A stretch of 27,257 bases of DNA from an uncultured Lysobacter sp. (GTDB taxonomy: Bacteria > Pseudomonadota > Gammaproteobacteria > Xanthomonadales > Xanthomonadaceae): the NCBI GenBank assembly GCA_946480055.1, contig CAMLID010000043.1, positions 1-27,257 of the forward strand, in the 5' to 3' direction. The notes beneath the pieces were generated by a model, which did no database searches, was not told where the DNA came from, and saw nothing but the letters and a program-made list of their open reading frames with translations. Numbering within the stretch: position 1 is the stretch's first letter; the number at the start of each line of letters is the position of its first letter. Shown here one piece after another: positions 19,963 through 27,257 of this stretch. The position numbers and the translations under genes are program-made.

Positions 19963-20988
19963 TCAGAGCTTGGAGCGGGGCCCCTGCGAGGGCGGCTCCT
20001 GCCCCGGTGGCGGCATCTGTCCCTGCTGCTGTTGCTGCTGCTGGCCCTGCGCGAGCGCCGGCGCGAGCACGTGCGAGGTCGCCGGATGCTTGCCGTCCGC
20101 GCCGAAGGCGTAGCCGATCTCGACCTGGGTGCCGCGGTGCTCCGGCCGGGACAGGCTGGCGTAGTCGCCGGTCGGCGCCACGCTGCGGTCGTGCACGACC
20201 AGCTTGGCGTGTCCGCTCTCGTGGCCGGGCACGAACTGCATGACGTGGCTGTCGGTGGTCTTGGCGACCAGACCCTTGTAGGTCAGGCCGCGGCCGATGT
20301 CGGCATCGACCATCATCGACGACGAGCCCGGCTTGACCTGTTCGGCCATGGCGGCGAGTTCGGCGCGCGACTTCTCGCGTTGCTCGAGCGGCTTCTGCAG
20401 GCGCTCCACCACCCAAGCCGGTGTCTGTTCGCCGAGCGGATAGCTCATGTGGCCGTCGGGATGCTTCTCCGCCACCAGCATGGGTTTCTTGCCGGTGTTG
20501 TCGTAGATATGCGCGGTGTCCGCCTTCTCGACCGCCGCCGGCAGCAGGCCCATGGCGCGCTCGTAGCGCTCGACGATCTTGGCGCCGTCGACCGAGTGCC
20601 CGCCCAGCGCGGCGCGGTTCTCGACGCGCACCTTGTTGATCTGCGCGCTCTCGGTGGTCACGAACACCAGGTCGACTCCGAAGCCCTTGGTGTGCGCCTC
20701 GTCGAACAAGGCCAGTTTGCCGGGCGTCGACATCACCGTCTCGAAAGCGAACGGCTTGTCGCCGTTGACCGCGGCCTTGCGCTGATCCTCGGCCATGTTG
20801 GCCGCGTGCAGGTTGCGCAGGTTCTCGTCCGGATAACGCTCCTTCAGCGTGACCGCGATGTCGTCGGCGTTGATGTAGTTCTTGGGGAAGTGCTCGCTCT
20901 CGCGGAGCTCGCGGGTGATGGTGCTCTTGCCGGAGCCATTCGGGCCGGCCAGAACCACCATCGTCGGCGCGTCGTCATTGAGCGGCAT
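19963..20988 (-). CDS. Zeta-toxin-family kinase with C-terminal KfrB-like domain and poly-Q tail
   Basis: A 341-residue protein. Residues 1-190 form a zeta-toxin P-loop kinase: Walker A GPNGSGKST (15-23), NADD (40-43), FETVMS (82-87) and the arginine-bearing RVENRAALGGHSVD (121-134). Zeta kinases phosphorylate UDP-N-acetylglucosamine or other small molecules. Residues about 232-295 (GLTYKGLVAKTTDSHVMQF, LVVHDRS, GTQVEIGY) look like the small beta domain called KfrB in plasmid proteins; this is a pattern judgement. The tail has a run of seven Gln and is Pro/Gln-rich. I use the ATG at 20986-20988, overlapping the upstream small gene by 14 bases. That partner gene and the terminator make a two-gene toxin-like unit. 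It has no signal peptide. Confidence 0.85.
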   Translation of the reverse strand: MPLNDDAPTMVVLAGPNGSGKSTITRELRESEHFPKNYINADDIAVTLKERYPDENLRNLHAANMAEDQRKAAVNGDKPFAFETVMSTPGKLALFDEAHTKGFGVDLVFVTTESAQINKVRVENRAALGGHSVDGAKIVERYERAMGLLPAAVEKADTAHIYDNTGKKPMLVAEKHPDGHMSYPLGEQTPAWVVERLQKPLEQREKSRAELAAMAEQVKPGSSSMMVDADIGRGLTYKGLVAKTTDSHVMQFVPGHESGHAKLVVHDRSVAPTGDYASLSRPEHRGTQVEIGYAFGADGKHPATSHVLAPALAQGQQQQQQQGQMPPPGQEPPSQGPRSKL

Positions 20989-21172
20989 GGGAAGCCCCCC
21001 CATCGATCGGTTCGATCCGACCGTCCGGGTATCGCTTGACCCACACACCATCGATCTTCACGGCCTCGGGCAGGCCGTTCGCCTGTGCTTCGGCGACCGC
21101 GTCGGTCACCGCCTTCTCTATCATCTGATCGGCGCGTTCGCGCCCGATCTTGTCGATCAGCGACTTGGTCAT
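20975..21172 (-). CDS. Small partner protein of the zeta kinase, candidate antitoxin
   Basis: A 65-residue acidic protein with an excellent AAGGAG ribosome site eight bases before its ATG, overlapping the zeta-kinase start by 14 bases. The N-terminal 35 residues form a predicted helix (TKSLIDKIGRERADQMIEKA, then VTDAVAEAQANGL), and the rest is a short beta segment VKIDGVWVKRYPDGRIEPID. It is shorter than epsilon antitoxins and has no DNA-binding signature. Gene order (small gene first, overlapping the kinase) is that of a toxin-antitoxin pair, which is the basis for the call; I do not recognise the family itself. Confidence 0.7.
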   Translation of the reverse strand: MTKSLIDKIGRERADQMIEKAVTDAVAEAQANGLPEAVKIDGVWVKRYPDGRIEPIDGGASHAAQ

Positions 21173-21208
21173 GGCTACGTCTCCTTGTAGGGGGTATCCG
21201 TTCTCACG

Positions 21209-21243
21209 CGCCCCTGCGCCGCGCGCAAGTCTGCGCAGGGGCG
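21209..21243 (-). terminator. 11-bp perfect hairpin upstream of the zeta pair
   Basis: CGCCCCTGCGC (21209-21219) and GCGCAGGGGCG (21233-21243) are perfectly complementary around a 13-base loop. The hairpin lies between the zinc-ribbon stop and the zeta partner start. It may end transcription from the bactofilin operon or form a leader structure for the zeta pair. No U-tract follows on the minus strand. Confidence 0.45.
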
Positions 21244-21327
21244 GATAGGGCGTGGCATCCGCATGCTAGCGCGGCATGACCGGCGCAACAAACGCCGGCC
21301 ACGCCGAAGCGTGATAGGGATAGCGGA

Positions 21328-21690
21328 TCAGCGCTTGCGCTTGACCGCCTTGTAACCGGTTGCAGCCACCGCCTCGCCCGCTAACGTGAAAGTGCGCTGC
21401 TCGCCAGGAAACAGCGCGCCCACCCCGACCACCTGGCGAGTGATCTCGTTGCCGTCCTCGTCGCGGATCGCCAGCAGCATGGTGTACTCCCACGCGCCCT
21501 CGGCGGGCGCGTGGATCGTGCCTTCGACATGCAGCGGCGAAAACTTCGCCGCCGCCTGTTGCAGCGCGTCCGGGTCGAACTTGAGATGGTGCTTGCAGGC
21601 GGGGCAGACGCTGGCGCTGTCGAGGATCGTGGTCTTGCAATGCGGACAGGTGCGCGTCGAACCGGGCAAGCCCTGGCGCACGGCGCTCAT
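21328..21690 (-). CDS. Zinc-ribbon protein coupled to bactofilin
   Basis: A 120-residue protein with no signal peptide. An N-terminal treble-clef-like zinc ribbon has CPHC (15-18) and CPAC (29-32), the spacing of a four-Cys zinc site. The C-terminal part (about 50-115) is beta-rich: FSPLHVEGTIHAP, YTMLLAIRDEDGNEITRQVVGVGALFPGEQRTFTLAGEAVA, resembling an immunoglobulin-like or beta-sandwich domain. It ends in a basic VKRKR. Its ATG overlaps the bactofilin stop (ATGA), so the two are probably made together. The function is unknown; a factor that binds or caps the bactofilin polymer is a guess. Confidence 0.85.
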   Translation of the reverse strand: MSAVRQGLPGSTRTCPHCKTTILDSASVCPACKHHLKFDPDALQQAAAKFSPLHVEGTIHAPAEGAWEYTMLLAIRDEDGNEITRQVVGVGALFPGEQRTFTLAGEAVAATGYKAVKRKR

Positions 21691-22262
21691 GCGCTGGCGC
21701 CGTTCTCCGACTTGCCGTTGCCTACTTTGTCGCCGCCCTTGCTGTCCTTGTCCTCGAAGCCGAACTCGACCTGACCGCGCATGCGCGAACCCGGCGCAAC
21801 CGTGACCACGCCGGCCTTGACGTCGCCGAGCATGGCGCCGCCTTCGAGCAGTTCGACGCGTTGCGCCGCATCGATGTTGCCTTCGAGCTCGCCCGCGATC
21901 ACGACCTTGCGTGCTTTCACGCCGCCGTTCAACTTGGCGCCGACTTCGATGGTGAGATCGCCGTCGACCTGCACGTCGCCCTTGAAGCGGCCGGCGATGC
22001 GGATGTGGCCGGAGCCCTGGATCTTGCCTTCGATCGACAGATCCGAAGCGATCAGCGATTCCTTGCCGCCTTCGCGCTCGACCGGCTTGGCCGCGTACGA
22101 CGGCGCCGGTGCGCTGCTGGCGAACGGCGCAGGCGCGGGCGTCGCGGCCTGACCGAAGCTGATTTCGTTGGCCGTGTCGGGTTCGCGCTTGAGTGCGGTC
22201 TCGGGTTGCGGCGGCGGTACCGTCTCGCGCTTGGGCGAGTTGGGCTGATTGAAAATGGCCAT
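21687..22262 (-). CDS. Bactofilin (DUF583 polymer-forming protein)
   Basis: A 191-residue bactofilin, a bacterial cytoskeletal protein that assembles without nucleotide into filaments on the inner face of the membrane. The core is a right-handed beta-helix at about 68-168, made of short repeats such as LSIEGKIQGSGHIRIAGRFKG, VQVDGDLTIEVGAKLNG and LEGNIDAAQRVELLEGGAMLGDV. It is flanked by a disordered Pro/Ala N-terminus (1-65) and a charged Lys/Asp/Gly C-terminus. The start ATG follows AGAGGAT. Bactofilins are often neighbours of M23 peptidases; here the partner is a zinc-ribbon gene joined by an ATGA overlap. Confidence 0.93.
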   Translation of the reverse strand: MAIFNQPNSPKRETVPPPQPETALKREPDTANEISFGQAATPAPAPFASSAPAPSYAAKPVEREGGKESLIASDLSIEGKIQGSGHIRIAGRFKGDVQVDGDLTIEVGAKLNGGVKARKVVIAGELEGNIDAAQRVELLEGGAMLGDVKAGVVTVAPGSRMRGQVEFGFEDKDSKGGDKVGNGKSENGASA

Positions 22263-22561
22263 AGCGCGAATCCTCTGTTCGGGGGAACGTTCGGGTGAAG
22301 AACGGGTGACAGCGTGCGTGAGCTTTGGAGGCTAACACGCTGATACCACGCGATCGGTGTGATGCGGCTCACCAATTCGTGCAGCGAAAACCTGCATCGC
22401 CGATTCAGTTTCGCTGCGGTTTGCGCGTCGCCAACAACAACGCGGATTTGCGCGGATTGTTACCGCGCAGTTGCATCCTGCGTGAGCGCAGAATGGTTCA
22501 GATAGTTTTCAGGACGATGAACAGGGCGCGGATGTCTCGATCTAGCGTCGAGTTCGCGCAT
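22263..22561. other. Intergenic region between bactofilin and the J-protein operon
   Basis: About 300 bases without a convincing gene, lower in GC than the flanks. It holds a hairpin TGCGCGG/CCGCGCA (22449-22455 with 22463-22469), after which the minus strand is moderately T-rich (TTGTTGTTGG), a candidate terminator for the chaperone operon. A second, imperfect hairpin GCAGCGAAAAC/GTTTCGCTGC spans 22381-22417. The bactofilin promoter should be here, but I see no clear -35/-10 pair. Confidence 0.5.
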
Positions 22562-24100
22562 TCAGTCGCGCAGCAACCTGTCGCGCAGCAGCGGAATCCA
22601 GACCGGGAGCGTCGTCGACGCCAGTACGTGCGCGGCGACCAGCCACCAGAGCCCGCCCAGCCGGCGGCGCGCTTCGTGCAGGCTGATGCGCTTGCGCCAT
22701 GCATGGAACACGTCGTGCAGGATCGGTACTGCACCGGCGTAGACACCGGTGGCGATCAGGACCGGTGCGCTCGCCGATTCGCTGTCCTGCAAGGCCAGCC
22801 CGTTCACGAACACCGCGATCGCGCCGGTGGCCATCGCAAGGAACGCAGGCAGCCCTTGCGTCAGCATTGGGCGCGGCGCGGTCCAGGCCAGCCCGACCAC
22901 GACGAACAGCGCGATCGCAGCGACCGGCCACCAAGGGCTCGCCGCGAGACCGCAGGCAATCAGCACCGCGCTGTGCAGCAGCGCCGGGTCCCAGCCGCGT
23001 TCGCGTTCGAAATAGCGTGTGGCCCGCGGTACCGCGGTGCTCGACAGCGTCCAGCCCAGCACGGCAACGGCCAGCAGCAGGCTGTGATAGCCCAGCTTCT
23101 GGAACGGCGCAGTGCTCGCGGTCAGCACGGCGACGAAGGCCATCATCGCCGCGTAGTACACCGGCATGCGCAGCGGCGCGATCAGCAGCCGGCGCCAGTC
23201 GAAGCCGTTGCGATCGGTGGCGCGGTGCCAGAACGCGACGCTTTCGGGGTCCAGCCGCGCTTCGATGGCGTTGGGGTACTCGCTTTCCAGCGCCAGCCGC
23301 ATCTCGTTCAAGCGCGAAGGCAGCAGCGGGATCAGCAGCACGAACAGCCGCCGCAACCCATGTCGCGGCCCCAACAGCTCGCGCATCAGCAGGAAATCGA
23401 TCGGCTTGGTCCGCGGCGAACGCAACTCTGCGATCTCGCGTTCCAGTTCCACCACCTCGTCGGCCTTGCCCAGGATTTGCTGCAGGCTGTGTTGCAGCCA
23501 ATCGCCGTCTGCCGACACGCCGTCCAGGTCGAAGAATCGCATCGCCACGCGCAACTGCTGCGGCGGCGGTCGCGGCTCGGACCCGATCAGCGCGCGCGCG
23601 ACCGGTGCGCGCACAGCTTGCTTGAGTTCCAGCGAATACAGCGGCACCAGGCCGCGCAGCCAGCGGTCCAGCATCGCCGGGGTGTCGCGTTGCACGTGAT
23701 CGAGCAGATCGCTGAGGAAAGCGTCGGTATCGAAGCTCCAGTATTCCGGCTCGGGCGTTTCGTCGCCGGCGGCGAAGGCGACGTCGGTGGCGACGGCAAT
23801 GGCGAAGGTGTCCGCGCTCGCTTCGGCTACGGCGTCGCTGCGCGCGCTGGCAAGCACGGCGAGTTCGCCTGCGTCGGCACCGACTGCCTCGTCGTCTCGC
23901 TCGTCCTCGTCTTCGTCGTGCTGCCAGGCCTGGCGGTTCGCCGCCAGCGCCAGGCAGCGCTGGTAGACCTCGTTGAGGCGCTGGAATCCGGCCGGGTCGT
24001 CGTCGGGCCGCGTCGTACGCAGGCGCTGCGCATAAGCGCGCTTGATCGCACGCTCGTCGGCGTCGCGCGGCAGGCCGAGCACGGCGAAGGGGTCGTGCAT
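22562..24100 (-). CDS. Multispanning J-like protein with RPD in place of HPD
   Basis: A 512-residue membrane protein with an N-terminal J-like domain. Residues 3-50 (DPFAVLGLPRDADERAIKRAYAQRL, then GFQRLNEVYQRCL) follow the J fold, but the HPD tripeptide that stimulates Hsp70 is RPD (31-33, TTRPDDDP). A strongly acidic linker follows (about 60-115), then a soluble helical part to about 310 and some seven hydrophobic segments to the C-terminus, which ends in basic IPLLRDRLLRD. It is encoded eight bases after a second J-like gene that itself overlaps hscC, so it is the third gene of a chaperone operon. It may hold HscC at the membrane. Whether RPD supports Hsp70 activation is unknown. Confidence 0.87.
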   Translation of the reverse strand: MHDPFAVLGLPRDADERAIKRAYAQRLRTTRPDDDPAGFQRLNEVYQRCLALAANRQAWQHDEDEDERDDEAVGADAGELAVLASARSDAVAEASADTFAIAVATDVAFAAGDETPEPEYWSFDTDAFLSDLLDHVQRDTPAMLDRWLRGLVPLYSLELKQAVRAPVARALIGSEPRPPPQQLRVAMRFFDLDGVSADGDWLQHSLQQILGKADEVVELEREIAELRSPRTKPIDFLLMRELLGPRHGLRRLFVLLIPLLPSRLNEMRLALESEYPNAIEARLDPESVAFWHRATDRNGFDWRRLLIAPLRMPVYYAAMMAFVAVLTASTAPFQKLGYHSLLLAVAVLGWTLSSTAVPRATRYFERERGWDPALLHSAVLIACGLAASPWWPVAAIALFVVVGLAWTAPRPMLTQGLPAFLAMATGAIAVFVNGLALQDSESASAPVLIATGVYAGAVPILHDVFHAWRKRISLHEARRRLGGLWWLVAAHVLASTTLPVWIPLLRDRLLRD

Positions 24101-24108
24101 CGCGCGTG

Positions 24109-24843
24109 TCAGGTCGTGTGCATGCAGCGAGCGACCGCGATCGCGGTCATCACCAGCACCCAGATCACGCCCGGCGGCAGCCCTTCGCGACGGTGCGGCT
24201 CGCTATCGCGCCGGCCGAACAGCAGGCGTATGGCGGCGCTGTCCTCCGGCGTGACCAGAGCGCGTCGTTGCAGAGCCTCGATCTTCGGTTCCAGCCAGGC
24301 GCGCGTTTCGCCGACCTCGTCCAGGCCGAAGAAATGCAGCAAGGCGGCGAGGTGGCGCGGCGGCAGGTTGGGTTCGTCCTGCAGTTGCGCGATCACGCTG
24401 GGCGCGTACATCTCGCGTGCGCCGATCGCGTAGAAGGCCGGGTGCGACTGCAGCCAGCCATGGATGTCCTCGGCGCTGCCCAGGCTGGAGACTTCGAACA
24501 GCTCGGCGACGAACTGCTTCGGATCCGGGAAAGCCGAATGCTCGTCGTCCGAATATTCGGAGTACGGACCTTGCTCATCGGCCTCGTCGGCCGCAATGGC
24601 GGCGGGCGAGGGCGCCGGTTCCACGGCTTCGGGCGTATCCGCCTCGTCGCTCTCGTCGTCGTGAGCGTCGTAGTGGCGCCGCCAGGCCAGCCAATCCAGG
24701 CAGGCCCGGTAGGCTTCGTTCACGCGCTGGAACCGCTCAGGATCCTGATCGGGGCGCGCCTGGCGCAGCGCGGCCGCGTAGGCGCGCTTGACCTCGCGCT
24801 CGTCGGCATCTTGCTCCAGTCCGAGCTCCGAAAACGGATTCAT
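24109..24843 (-). CDS. J-like protein with RPD in place of HPD and C-terminal anchor
   Basis: A 244-residue protein whose first 50 residues (MNPFSELGLEQDADEREVKRAYAAAL, then FQRVNEAYRACL) form a J-like domain with RPD at 30-32 (ARPDQDP). An acidic stretch (about 60-100) is followed by a helical region containing WLQSHPAFYAIGAREMY and LHFFGLDEVGETRAWLEP. The same helical module, FFDLDGV and so on, occurs in the next J-like protein, so the two are paralogues. A single transmembrane helix near the C-terminus (GVIWVLVMTAIAVA) suggests a tail anchor. The ATG overlaps the hscC stop (ATGA). Confidence 0.87.
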   Translation of the reverse strand: MNPFSELGLEQDADEREVKRAYAAALRQARPDQDPERFQRVNEAYRACLDWLAWRRHYDAHDDESDEADTPEAVEPAPSPAAIAADEADEQGPYSEYSDDEHSAFPDPKQFVAELFEVSSLGSAEDIHGWLQSHPAFYAIGAREMYAPSVIAQLQDEPNLPPRHLAALLHFFGLDEVGETRAWLEPKIEALQRRALVTPEDSAAIRLLFGRRDSEPHRREGLPPGVIWVLVMTAIAVARCMHTT

Positions 24844-26531
24844 GCGTGGCCCTGGCCCTCGATCTGGTCCAGGAACTGGCTGAACTCGCCGCGATGCTCG
24901 GAGATCACCCGCACGTCCTGGCCGTCGAGCACGCTGCGGAACTGCAGCAAGGCCGATTGCAACTGGTCGCGCGCCCACAGCAGTTCTTCGTACAGGCGTT
25001 CGCCGCGCGCGATCAGGGCGATGTTTTCCTGCTGGTCGCGCGGATGCACCTTGAGCGCGGCCAGCACCGCCAGGCGCGCGCGGATCTCGTCGGCGCCGAG
25101 CACGCCGGGGTTCTTTTCCAGCACCACCTCGCGGGTCAGGCCGGTCGACAGCGCCGTGGCCTCGACCTGGAGCAGGCCGTTGATGTCGTAGGTGAAGCGG
25201 ATATCGACCGGGTTCTCGTTGCGGCGCTTGGGCGGCAGGTCGACCGAGACGCTGCCCAGGCGCACGTTGTTCTCCACTCGCGGGCTCTCGCCCTGGTAGA
25301 TCTCGAACTCGACCTCGCGCTGGCCGTCGCGCAGCGGGTAGTAACGCTCGACCCGGCTCACCGGCACGGTGCTGTTGCGGTGGATGATCGGCGAGAAGAT
25401 GCCGCTGGCGTGCTGGCCGTTGCCGGTCTCCTCGGACGTGTTGACGCCCAGGGTGTGCGGGCAGACGTCGGTGAGGATGATCTCCTCCAGCGATTCGTCG
25501 CGCGCCTTCATGCCGGCGGCGACGCAGGCGCCCAGCCCGATCGCTTCGTCCGGGTTGACGTGGCGCAGCGGCAGGCGCCCGAACATGCGCGAGACCAGGC
25601 GCGCGGCCAGCGGCATGCGCGAGGCGCCGCCGACCAGCACGATCTCGTCGAGTTGGTCCGGGCGCAGCTTGGCGTCGCGCATGGCGCGTTCCAGCGGCGC
25701 GCGCAGGCGCTGCACCAGCGGGTCGCACAGCTGCGCGAACGCGTGCTCGTCCATGCGCCAGCGCCGCGGCTGGCCTTGCAGCACGATCTCGACCTCGGCT
25801 TCGTGACCGTGCGCGAGCTCGCGCTTGCCCAGTTCCAGGCGCCGTTCCAACTGCGCCAATTCGGCCAGCGACAGCCGCTCCAGGCCGAGGTCGTTATCGC
25901 GCAGGAAGGCGTCGCGCATGCAGCGCGAGAAGTCTTCGCCGCCGAGGAAGTTGTCGCCGGCGCTGGCGTGGACTTCCATGATCCCGTCGTACATCTCCAG
26001 GATCGAGACGTCGAAGGTGCCGCCGCCGAGGTCGAACACCAGGTAGCGGCCCTCGCTGCGCTGCTGCAGGCCGTAAGCCAGGGCGGCCGCGGTGGGTTCG
26101 TTGATCAGGCGCTCGACCCGGATCCCGGCCAGTTCGCCGGCGATGCGCGTGGCCTTGCGCTGGCTGTCGGAAAAGTAGGCCGGCACGCTGATCACCGCCT
26201 CTTCGACCTTGCCGCCCAAGTGGGCCTCGGCGTCGGCGAGCAGCGACTTGAGGATCAGCGCCGACAGCTCCTCGGGCCGGAACGCGTGCTTGCCCAGGCT
26301 GGTGCGGCGGTCGGTGCCCATCCAGCGCTTGAACGCGCCGACGCTGCGCTGCGGGTGCGAGACCATGCGCTCCTGGGCGGCGCGGCCGACGATGATCGCG
26401 CCGGCGTCGTCGACGCTGACCACCGAGGGCGTCAGCAACTCGCCCAGTGCGTTCGGGATCAGGCGGGGGCCGTCCGGGCCGTAACTGCCGATCAGGGAGT
26501 GGGTGGTGCCGAGGTCGATGCCGACGATCAT
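24840..26531 (-). CDS. hscC: HscC-type Hsp70 chaperone
   Basis: A 563-residue Hsp70, shorter than DnaK (about 640). The start is the ATG at 26529-26531 (MIVGIDLGTTHSLIG); upstream open frame has no family likeness. Nucleotide-binding motifs: DLGTTHS (6-12, phosphate 1), DLGGGTFD (167-174, phosphate 2), VGGASRMP (299-306, adenosine). The linker LTDVCPHTLGVNTS and the substrate domain with RNSTVPVSR, YQGESPRVENN and RFTYDINGLLQVEA are intact. The C-terminal lid is reduced and has no EEVD-like tail, as in HscC. In E. coli HscC works with specialised J-proteins encoded nearby; here two J-like genes follow directly, one overlapping it. Confidence 0.93.
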   Translation of the reverse strand: MIVGIDLGTTHSLIGSYGPDGPRLIPNALGELLTPSVVSVDDAGAIIVGRAAQERMVSHPQRSVGAFKRWMGTDRRTSLGKHAFRPEELSALILKSLLADAEAHLGGKVEEAVISVPAYFSDSQRKATRIAGELAGIRVERLINEPTAAALAYGLQQRSEGRYLVFDLGGGTFDVSILEMYDGIMEVHASAGDNFLGGEDFSRCMRDAFLRDNDLGLERLSLAELAQLERRLELGKRELAHGHEAEVEIVLQGQPRRWRMDEHAFAQLCDPLVQRLRAPLERAMRDAKLRPDQLDEIVLVGGASRMPLAARLVSRMFGRLPLRHVNPDEAIGLGACVAAGMKARDESLEEIILTDVCPHTLGVNTSEETGNGQHASGIFSPIIHRNSTVPVSRVERYYPLRDGQREVEFEIYQGESPRVENNVRLGSVSVDLPPKRRNENPVDIRFTYDINGLLQVEATALSTGLTREVVLEKNPGVLGADEIRARLAVLAALKVHPRDQQENIALIARGERLYEELLWARDQLQSALLQFRSVLDGQDVRVISEHRGEFSQFLDQIEGQGHA

Positions 26532-26874
26532 GGGTGCGATGTATGAGGCTGCTTGGTCGGGGTCATGCAGGTCGTGAGCGTCGCGTCCGCCGATCGGTGG
26601 CGGTCTGAGCGTCGCGCGTCCTGCGCGTAGATCGAGAAGATACAGCGCCGCGGGCTCGCTCGGCACGCTGCGCAGGCGCGGCCATGGGCGCCGCCCGATA
26701 CAGCGGCGGCCGATCCTGAGCCGGAGGTGGGTGATCCAGGCCTTGCTCGCCGGCTGGCTGGGGGCGGGTGGCGAGCGCGGCGCGACCGTAGGCGGTGAAC
26801 CGGAACCTGAGATCGGGCGCGGGGTCGGGTAGCTCCCGCAAGCGGCGCTCGAGTCTGTTCCCGGGCCCCACGGA
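26532..26874. other. Intergenic region between liuB and hscC
   Basis: 343 bases upstream of hscC and downstream of the liuB stop. It holds no convincing gene. Open frames run through it on the minus strand but are Pro/Arg-rich, start with GTG or lack ribosome sites, and show no domain. Phrases such as RLRELPDPAPDLRFRFTAYGR suggest it might hold a decayed gene fragment, which I cannot support further. No clear terminator or -35/-10 pair was seen. Confidence 0.4.
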
Positions 26875-27257
26875 CTACATCCGGAACACGCCGAAGCGGG
26901 TGCGGTCCTCGATCGGCGCATTGAGGCTGGCCGACAGGCCCAGGCCGAGCACGCGGCGGGTGTCGGCCGGGTCGATGATGCCGTCGTCCCACAGCCGCGC
27001 GCTGGCGTAGTAGGGGTTGCCCTGCGATTCGTACTGCTCGCGGATCGGCGCCTTGAAGCTCTCTTCCTCTTCCGGCGTCCACACCTTGCCGGCGGCCTCG
27101 ATGCCGTCGCGGCGCACGGTGGCCAGCACCGAGGCGGCCTGTTCGCCGCCCATCACGCTGATGCGCGCGTTCGGCCACATCCACAGGAAGCGCGCGCCGT
27201 AAGCGCGGCCGCACATGGCGTAGTTGCCGGCGCCGAAGCTGCCGCCGATCACCACGG
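26875..27257 (-). CDS. liuB: Methylcrotonyl-CoA carboxylase beta subunit, C-terminal part (partial)
   Basis: The last 127 or so codons of a carboxyltransferase subunit; the 5' part lies beyond the right edge. The sequence [20 protein letters not shown], then [22 protein letters not shown], is the C-terminal crotonase-fold signature of the beta subunit of 3-methylcrotonyl-CoA carboxylase, including the glycine-rich acyl-CoA oxyanion hole. The end, [23 protein letters not shown], is the normal terminus of this family. It would partner LiuD encoded at 13857-15881. Only the fragment is visible, so catalytic completeness cannot be judged. Confidence 0.93.
   Translation of the reverse strand, partial: VVIGGSFGAGNYAMCGRAYGARFLWMWPNARISVMGGEQAASVLATVRRDGIEAAGKVWTPEEEESFKAPIREQYESQGNPYYASARLWDDGIIDPADTRRVLGLGLSASLNAPIEDRTRFGVFRM

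Noticed and set aside
20015..20045. The CTG-rich stretch as a microsatellite array.
   Set aside because: It is in frame and encodes the short Gln run of the zeta kinase; it is too short to call a separate repeat array.
19963..20070. The Gln-rich C-terminus of the zeta kinase as an XVIPCD type IV secretion signal of the Xanthomonadaceae.
   Set aside because: Only the Gln-rich tail agrees. I do not see the rest of the roughly 120-residue domain (GLxxVDHV-like and HPDH-like motifs); the preceding segment looks KfrB-like instead.
26563..26871. A 102-codon open frame between liuB and hscC.
   Set aside because: It starts with GTG, has a Pro/Arg-rich composition, no ribosome site and no recognisable domain. 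It may be a remnant, but a gene cannot be supported.
26532..26921. An N-terminal extension of HscC of about 130 residues.
   Set aside because: Hsp70 proteins start just before the DLGTT motif; the extension is low-complexity and overlaps the liuB end.

Overview
The window is a high-GC, gene-dense chromosomal segment. Its gene families suggest a Lysobacter-like member of the Xanthomonadaceae (Gammaproteobacteria): a Liu-type leucine-degradation set, a Tat-exported phosphocholine phospholipase C, EfpL, a bactofilin, and GTAGGATGCGG and GTGGGAGCG intergenic inverted repeats. The genus is an inference; no rRNA, tRNA or other taxonomic marker lies in the window.

Layout. Positions 1-2184 (minus) hold two tandem APC-family amino acid permeases, the first cut by the window edge. 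A Nudix hydrolase (2356-2916, plus) is divergent from them. Then follow, all on minus: phospholipase C (3096-5177), a small exported Cys-containing protein, a GNAT acetyltransferase, a small membrane protein, EfpL (6834-7400), a type-2 3-hydroxyacyl-CoA dehydrogenase-like SDR and an exported metal-dependent amidohydrolase. From 9792 to 17244 (minus) runs a branched-chain amino acid catabolic block: methylglutaconyl-CoA hydratase (LiuC), a VOC protein, biotin-bearing methylcrotonyl-CoA carboxylase alpha (LiuD), a lipoprotein, HMG-CoA lyase (LiuE) and a triple-PAS GGDEF-EAL protein. The last four are joined by three successive ATGA stop/start overlaps.

Positions 17321-19777 (plus) hold a Fur-box-controlled ferrous iron operon: feoA, feoB and a small one-helix membrane protein ending in CxxCxxC. 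Converging on it from the minus strand are a zeta-toxin-like kinase with a short upstream partner, then a bactofilin overlapping a zinc-ribbon gene. Upstream of these lies an HscC-type Hsp70 operon with two J-like proteins whose HPD motif reads RPD. The right edge (26875-27257) is the C-terminal part of methylcrotonyl-CoA carboxylase beta (LiuB). The leucine pathway genes therefore flank about 9.6 kb of unrelated iron-uptake, chaperone, cytoskeletal and toxin-like genes.

How the genes work together. LiuB with LiuD carboxylates 3-methylcrotonyl-CoA, LiuC hydrates the product, and LiuE cleaves HMG-CoA to acetyl-CoA and acetoacetate. The SDR at 7500 fits the isoleucine branch. FeoA, FeoB and the Cys-rich protein form a Fe2+ importer. 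HscC and its two J-like partners form a dedicated chaperone machine, apparently at the membrane. The parts that stand out are the RPD J-proteins, the zeta-kinase pair, the CxxCxxC Feo partner and the translational coupling of a cyclic-di-GMP protein to leucine catabolism.
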